From contig CAYNRH010000034.1 in assembly GCA_964399605.1 (NCBI GenBank), positions 1-6,331 of the forward strand: a stretch of 6,331 nucleotides of DNA, in the 5' to 3' direction. A program made the position numbers and the translations under genes. The notes beneath the pieces were generated by a model, which searched no databases, was not told the DNA's origin, and saw nothing but the letters and a program-made list of their open reading frames with translations. Of this stretch, positions 3,988 through 6,331 are shown piece by piece. The number at the start of each line of letters is the position of its first letter. The first letter of the stretch is position 1. This DNA comes from JAGGZI01 sp964399605 (lineage in GTDB: Archaea > Aenigmatarchaeota > Aenigmatarchaeia > PWEA01 > JAGHBM01).

Positions 3988-4770
3988 TCATAATAACTTT
4001 ATGAGACTTTTTGATTTATTGTCCAGGATTTCACACGCTTTGAGCACTATTTCCTTGGGGCTCAACCCAGATACGGTTTCTACGTCAAATATGAACTTAC
4101 TTTCATTTCCGGATATTTTTATAGCATCTTTGTCTCCGCATGCCTCTGCACACGCATTGCAAAGATTGCATTCTTCTATATTTTGTATTATTATTTTTCC
4201 ATTCTTTTCCTTTAATATATTTTTTGGGCATGCTTTTATACATGCTCCGCAGTTGTCGCATTTTTTTGCGTTTATTTCTATTGATGGATAAAGTTTGTAA
4301 GATGTTATTGCAGCTTTCCATTTTATATGCTCTTTACCAACACCCAGAATAGCTATTGCTTCAAAGGACAATTTTTGGCCCTTTTCTAATTTGACTATCG
4401 GAATATTATCAAAGACAGGCTTAACTTCTTTGGCTGAACTTTTCAGGTCTCCGCTGTAAACAGTGCATGGCCCTTCTTTATTCAGTTCAAACACAACCTG
4501 GCAGTTTGGGCACCCCTCTCCTTCACAACTACACTCTTCCATAAAGTTTATTATTGTTGGATCAAATTTGAGAGGTATCAATCCTAATCTATGTGCAATT
4601 ACTTCATCAAAAAGTACTGAAGTATTTTCTCTAAAGTAAACATCCTCTATAGCCAATGTTGGAACTTCAACCATCATTATTCTTCTCAGTGCGTTTGCCA
4701 TCGGAGTGGATATACCATCAACTATGAATCTTATTTCATCCTTATTTTTGTCTAAAAATTTAATTTTCAT
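3988..4770 (-). CDS. rpo3: DNA-directed RNA polymerase subunit Rpo3 (RpoD) with two Fe-S cluster motifs
   Basis: The 260-residue protein is the archaeal homologue of bacterial alpha and Rpb3 and forms the assembly platform with Rpo11 and Rpo10. The dimerisation domain is split as usual: residues 1-50 with STPMANALRRIMMVEVPTLA, and about 225-260 (FDVETVSGLSPKEIVLKACE). A zinc-loop pattern CxCx4CxxC is at C80, C82, C87 and C90. The inserted ferredoxin-like domain has two complete CxxCxxCxxxC sets (C171, C174, C177, C181 and C201, C204, C207, C211), so two [4Fe-4S] clusters are expected, as in some methanogens; subunits of other archaea have one set or none. The ATG at 4770 follows GAGGTG. tRNA-Leu begins one nucleotide after its TGA. 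Confidence 0.97.
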   Translation of the reverse strand: MKIKFLDKNKDEIRFIVDGISTPMANALRRIMMVEVPTLAIEDVYFRENTSVLFDEVIAHRLGLIPLKFDPTIINFMEECSCEGEGCPNCQVVFELNKEGPCTVYSGDLKSSAKEVKPVFDNIPIVKLEKGQKLSFEAIAILGVGKEHIKWKAAITSYKLYPSIEINAKKCDNCGACIKACPKNILKEKNGKIIIQNIEECNLCNACAEACGDKDAIKISGNESKFIFDVETVSGLSPKEIVLKACEILDNKSKSLIKLL

Positions 4771-4779
4771 TAATACACC

Positions 4780-5169
4780 TCACAATCTTCTACCTCTTCT
4801 ACCACCTTTTTTTCTCGTGGTATCATGGGGTATTGGTGTGGTATCTTCTATTTCTCCTATTCTCAATCCAGATCTAACCAGTGATCTTATTGCTGGTTGA
4901 GCTCCTCTGCTCGGGCTTTTAGATTTGTGACCACCTGGTCCCCTTACTCGAACATTAACTTTTGTTATACCTTTATTTATTGCTTCTTCTGCAGCTCTTC
5001 TTGCTGCAATCATAGCAGGAAACGGGTTGCCTTTTTCTCTATCATTTTTTGTTATCATTCCACCTGAGATTCTTGCTATAGTTTCGGCTCCAGTTATATC
5101 AGTTATGTGTATTATAGTGTTATTTTTTGAAGAGTATATGTTGACTATTCCTATTTTCTCTTCACTCAT
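4780..5169 (-). CDS. rps11: Small ribosomal subunit protein uS11
   Basis: The 129-residue protein matches archaeal S11: NIYSSKNNTIIHITDITGAE, SGGMITKNDREKGNPFPAM, VRVRGPGGHKSKSPSRG, and a C-terminal TPIPHDTTRKKGGRRGRRL. It sits on the 30S platform near the Shine-Dalgarno helix and contacts 16S rRNA. Its ATG overlaps the rps4 stop codon by four nucleotides (ATGA), with GGGTGG upstream, so translation is probably coupled. The gap to rpo3 is 9 nt. Confidence 0.98.
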   Translation of the reverse strand: MSEEKIGIVNIYSSKNNTIIHITDITGAETIARISGGMITKNDREKGNPFPAMIAARRAAEEAINKGITKVNVRVRGPGGHKSKSPSRGAQPAIRSLVRSGLRIGEIEDTTPIPHDTTRKKGGRRGRRL

Positions 5170-5639
5170 TTTTTACCACCCATTTCTAATGATATTTTAT
5201 TTTCAAGCTTTTTTGGGACAAGGAAAGACGGCCATTTTATTTTTGTTTCACCGACCTTTATGTGACCATGAACAATAAATTGCCTTGATTGTTTCAAAGT
5301 TGTTGTAATGTTCTTTTTAAATACAATTGTTTGAAGTCTTCTTTCAAGAATATTTTCTAATCCCAGACTCAAAACATCGTCTAGAGATGCATTTTTTTCA
5401 ACTAAACCAAGTTTATTCATTCTCTCAATAAGTTCTTTTTTCTTCTTTTCATCCATATTTGCAGCGAGTTTTCTTGCCTGCCTTCTAAAATTTCTCAAAA
5501 TACTCTCAGCTTTGTATATCTCTCTCTTTCTTCTTAGTCCATATTTTTTCAATATTTCTGCCTCTTCTGATATCCTTTTTTTATCCCATGGTCTAAATGG
5601 CTTTTCATATTTTCTTTTTTGTTTTTTTGGGTCTCCCAT
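5166..5639 (-). CDS. rps4: Small ribosomal subunit protein uS4
   Basis: The 157-residue protein begins MGDPKKQKRKYEKPFRPWD, the standard archaeal S4 start, followed by KKYGLRRKREIYKAESILR. The S4 RNA-binding domain lies at about residues 98-140, with LERRLQTIVFKK and SRQFIVHGHIKVG. S4 is a primary 16S rRNA binder at the five-way junction. The ATG at 5639 follows GGTGAT, and the gap to rps13 is 17 nt. The C-terminal tail after the S4 domain is short compared with many archaeal homologues, which often run to 170-180 residues. The gene order rps13-rps4-rps11-rpo3 is the conserved archaeal order. Confidence 0.98.
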   Translation of the reverse strand: MGDPKKQKRKYEKPFRPWDKKRISEEAEILKKYGLRRKREIYKAESILRNFRRQARKLAANMDEKKKKELIERMNKLGLVEKNASLDDVLSLGLENILERRLQTIVFKKNITTTLKQSRQFIVHGHIKVGETKIKWPSFLVPKKLENKISLEMGGKK

Positions 5640-5656
5640 AACATCACCGATTCTAA

Positions 5657-6130
5657 TTATCTCCCAGCCTTCTTCTTAACAACTCCAACAGTTGATGATT
5701 TTCTGAAGCTTGATTTGGTTCTTTGTCCCCTGACAGGCAGTCCTTTTCTATGTCTCATACCACGGTAGGAACCTAATTTTTCCATGGCTGTGATTACCTG
5801 CCTTGTTTCTATCTGAAGTTCGGCTCCTGTAAGATGTTTGTCTTCACCTGTTTGCGGGTGTTTTCTGAAATTAAATAAATAAGAAGGAATATCATATTTC
5901 TCAGGGTTTTTAATGACTTCCTCCAGCCTTTTTATTTCACTGTCTTCAAGTTTTCCAGTTATTTTATTTGGGTCTATTTTGGCCTTTTCACAAAAAACTT
6001 TTGACATAGTGAAACTTATGCCTTTTAATTTTTTGAGGGAGTCTCTTATTTTCTTTCTTCCATTTAAGTCTGTAGAGAAAATTCTAACTATCTCTCTTAC
6101 TTCTTCCTTCTTTTCTTTTTTTTCTGTCAT
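5657..6130 (-). CDS. rps13: Small ribosomal subunit protein uS13
   Basis: The 157-residue protein has the archaeal S13 pattern: a short charged N-terminus (MTEKKEKKEE), IVRIFSTDLNGRKKI, a helix-two-turn-helix region around residues 35-75, and the C-terminal GSYRGMRHRKGLPVRGQRTK rRNA-binding stretch with a basic tail. It contacts the head of the 30S subunit and the P-site tRNA. The start ATG at 6130 is preceded by AAGGTG. Its first codons (ATGACAGAAAA) are identical to those of the two mini-ORFs upstream, so the gene start itself lies in the third, partial copy of the 44-bp repeat. Confidence 0.98.
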   Translation of the reverse strand: MTEKKEKKEEVREIVRIFSTDLNGRKKIRDSLKKLKGISFTMSKVFCEKAKIDPNKITGKLEDSEIKRLEEVIKNPEKYDIPSYLFNFRKHPQTGEDKHLTGAELQIETRQVITAMEKLGSYRGMRHRKGLPVRGQRTKSSFRKSSTVGVVKKKAGR

Positions 6131-6174
6131 TTTTTCACCTTTTTGAAAAAATATGAAAATTCATTTTCTGTCAT
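6127..6174 (-). CDS. Possible 15-residue leader mini-ORF 2 before rps13
   Basis: ATG preceded by AAGGTGAAAAA opens MTENEFSYFFKKVKK, whose TGA overlaps the rps13 start (ATGA). The second half of the frame contains the AAAGGTG that serves as the rps13 ribosome binding site. It is identical to mini-ORF 1 and similar to the mini-ORF before rpl18e. Translation is unproven. Confidence 0.42.
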   Translation of the reverse strand: MTENEFSYFFKKVKK

Positions 6175-6218
6175 TTTTTCACCTTTTTGAAAAAATATGA
6201 AAATTCATTTTCTGTCAT
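6131..6218 (-). repeat. Perfect 44-bp tandem duplication in the rps13 leader
   Basis: Positions 6131-6174 and 6175-6218 are identical. Each unit holds a ribosome binding site, a start codon and an inverted repeat in which TGAAAAAAT pairs with ATTTTTTCA and GAAAA pairs with TTTTC around TGAA. The hairpins span 6144-6181 and 6188-6225. A partial third copy runs into the rps13 start. Confidence 0.95.
6171..6218 (-). CDS. Possible 15-residue leader mini-ORF 1 before rps13
   Basis: Identical in sequence to mini-ORF 2 (MTENEFSYFFKKVKK). Its TGA overlaps the start of mini-ORF 2 by the same ATGA. Its own start is preceded by GGTCGTG and not AAGGTG, so its ribosome binding site is weaker than those of the downstream copies. 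Confidence 0.38.
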   Translation of the reverse strand: MTENEFSYFFKKVKK

Positions 6219-6229
6219 TTTTTCACGAC

Positions 6230-6279
6230 CTTGAAACCAATGTTTCAAGTTTTGGTAGAGTGAAAATCAAAGATTTTCA
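6230..6279 (-). other. Two perfect hairpins between the edge tRNA and the rps13 leader repeat
   Basis: CTTGAAAC/GTTTCAAG (6230-6249, 4-nt loop) and TGAAAATC/GATTTTCA (6261-6279, 3-nt loop) are both 8-bp perfect stems. The second begins only four nucleotides after the tRNA CCA. No TATA box is evident, so this stretch is probably a transcribed spacer. Confidence 0.65.
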
Positions 6280-6282
6280 AAA

Positions 6283-6331
6283 TGGCGCTGGGAGAGGGAT
6301 ACTCCCCAACCCTCTAAAAATGGCAAATCGG
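6283..6331 (-). tRNA. tRNA 3' end, 5' part beyond the window, split in the T-loop
   Basis: The minus strand carries a T-stem 3' half CCCTC, an acceptor 3' strand TCCCAGC, discriminator G and an encoded CCA. Upstream of T60 there is no standard TTCRAA T-loop. Instead there is GGGGAGTA, like the 3' ends of the Asp (GTGAAGA) and Leu (GTGAATA) T-loop introns, so the gene is probably split at 59/60. The complementary acceptor strand would be GCTGGGA. Serine is possible because of G73 and the acceptor sequence, but the anticodon is not visible. Confidence 0.75.
6300..6331 (-). other. 3' part of a probable T-loop intron
   Basis: The visible 32 nt end in TA before T60, as in the Leu and Tyr introns. 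An 18-nt stretch, CGATTTGCCATTTTTAGA, matches the tRNA-Asp T-loop intron (CGATTTGCTATTGTTAGA) at 16 of 18 positions. The 4-bp helix expected with TTCN would be relaxed here (GGAG). The 5' part is outside the window. Confidence 0.68.

Noticed and set aside
6131..6218. Tandem repeat as a CRISPR array
   Set aside because: The units are directly adjacent with no variable spacers, and they overlap the start of rps13.
6294..6314. Edge tRNA T-arm as an unspliced GAGGG/CCCTC stem with an 11-nt loop
   Set aside because: The loop TTGGGGAGTAT lacks the conserved TTCRA pattern, and the sequence matches the 3' ends of the other T-loop introns. The chance pairing is kept only as a caveat.

Overview
The window is a piece of an AT-rich archaeal genome. 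All genes that I can support lie on the minus strand. The archaeal assignment rests on the archaeal/eukaryotic-type ribosomal proteins (uS13, uS4, uS11, eL18, uL13, uS9), on RNA polymerase subunits Rpo3 (with two [4Fe-4S] motifs) and Rpo10, on TATA-box promoters with GGTGA-type ribosome binding sites, and on tRNA genes interrupted by bulge-helix-bulge (BHB) introns. A small-genome lineage such as a DPANN archaeon is possible, but nothing here proves it.

Read in the direction of transcription (right to left), the layout is: the 3' end of a tRNA gene cut by the window edge (6283-6331); a leader with two hairpins and a perfect 44-bp tandem duplication holding two identical 15-residue mini-ORFs; rps13, rps4, rps11 and rpo3; a tRNA-Leu(CAG) gene that starts one nucleotide after the rpo3 stop codon; a diverged copy of the mini-ORF/hairpin element; rpl18e, rpl13, rps9 and rpo10; a separate gene for a secreted, membrane-anchored protein of unknown function; then an RNA block of tRNA-Tyr(GTA), 5S rRNA, tRNA-Asp(GTC) and tRNA-Lys(TTT), the last cut by the left edge. 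The protein genes are packed with gaps of -4 to +17 nt, so the two ribosomal blocks probably form one transcript from which the tRNAs are cut out.

The striking feature is the tRNA architecture. Nine complete introns and one partial intron can be placed by requiring a perfect cloverleaf after removal: one in tRNA-Lys, one in tRNA-Asp, three in tRNA-Tyr, four in tRNA-Leu, and one at the right edge. Every tRNA whose T-arm can be judged (Asp, Tyr, Leu, and the partial one) is split at the same place in the T-loop, position 59/60. In Asp, Tyr and Leu the T-loop nucleotides 54-57 pair with the intron to make a BHB-like motif, so this is a systematic T-loop splicing arrangement and not random decay.

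The second unusual element is a short hairpin/mini-ORF (M-T/V-E-N-x-FSYF) that sits between a tRNA 3' end and the first ribosomal protein gene of each block. It occurs twice in tandem before rps13 and once, diverged, before rpl18e. It places the ribosome binding site and start codon next to or inside a stem, and may control translation of mRNA ends made by tRNA 3' processing.
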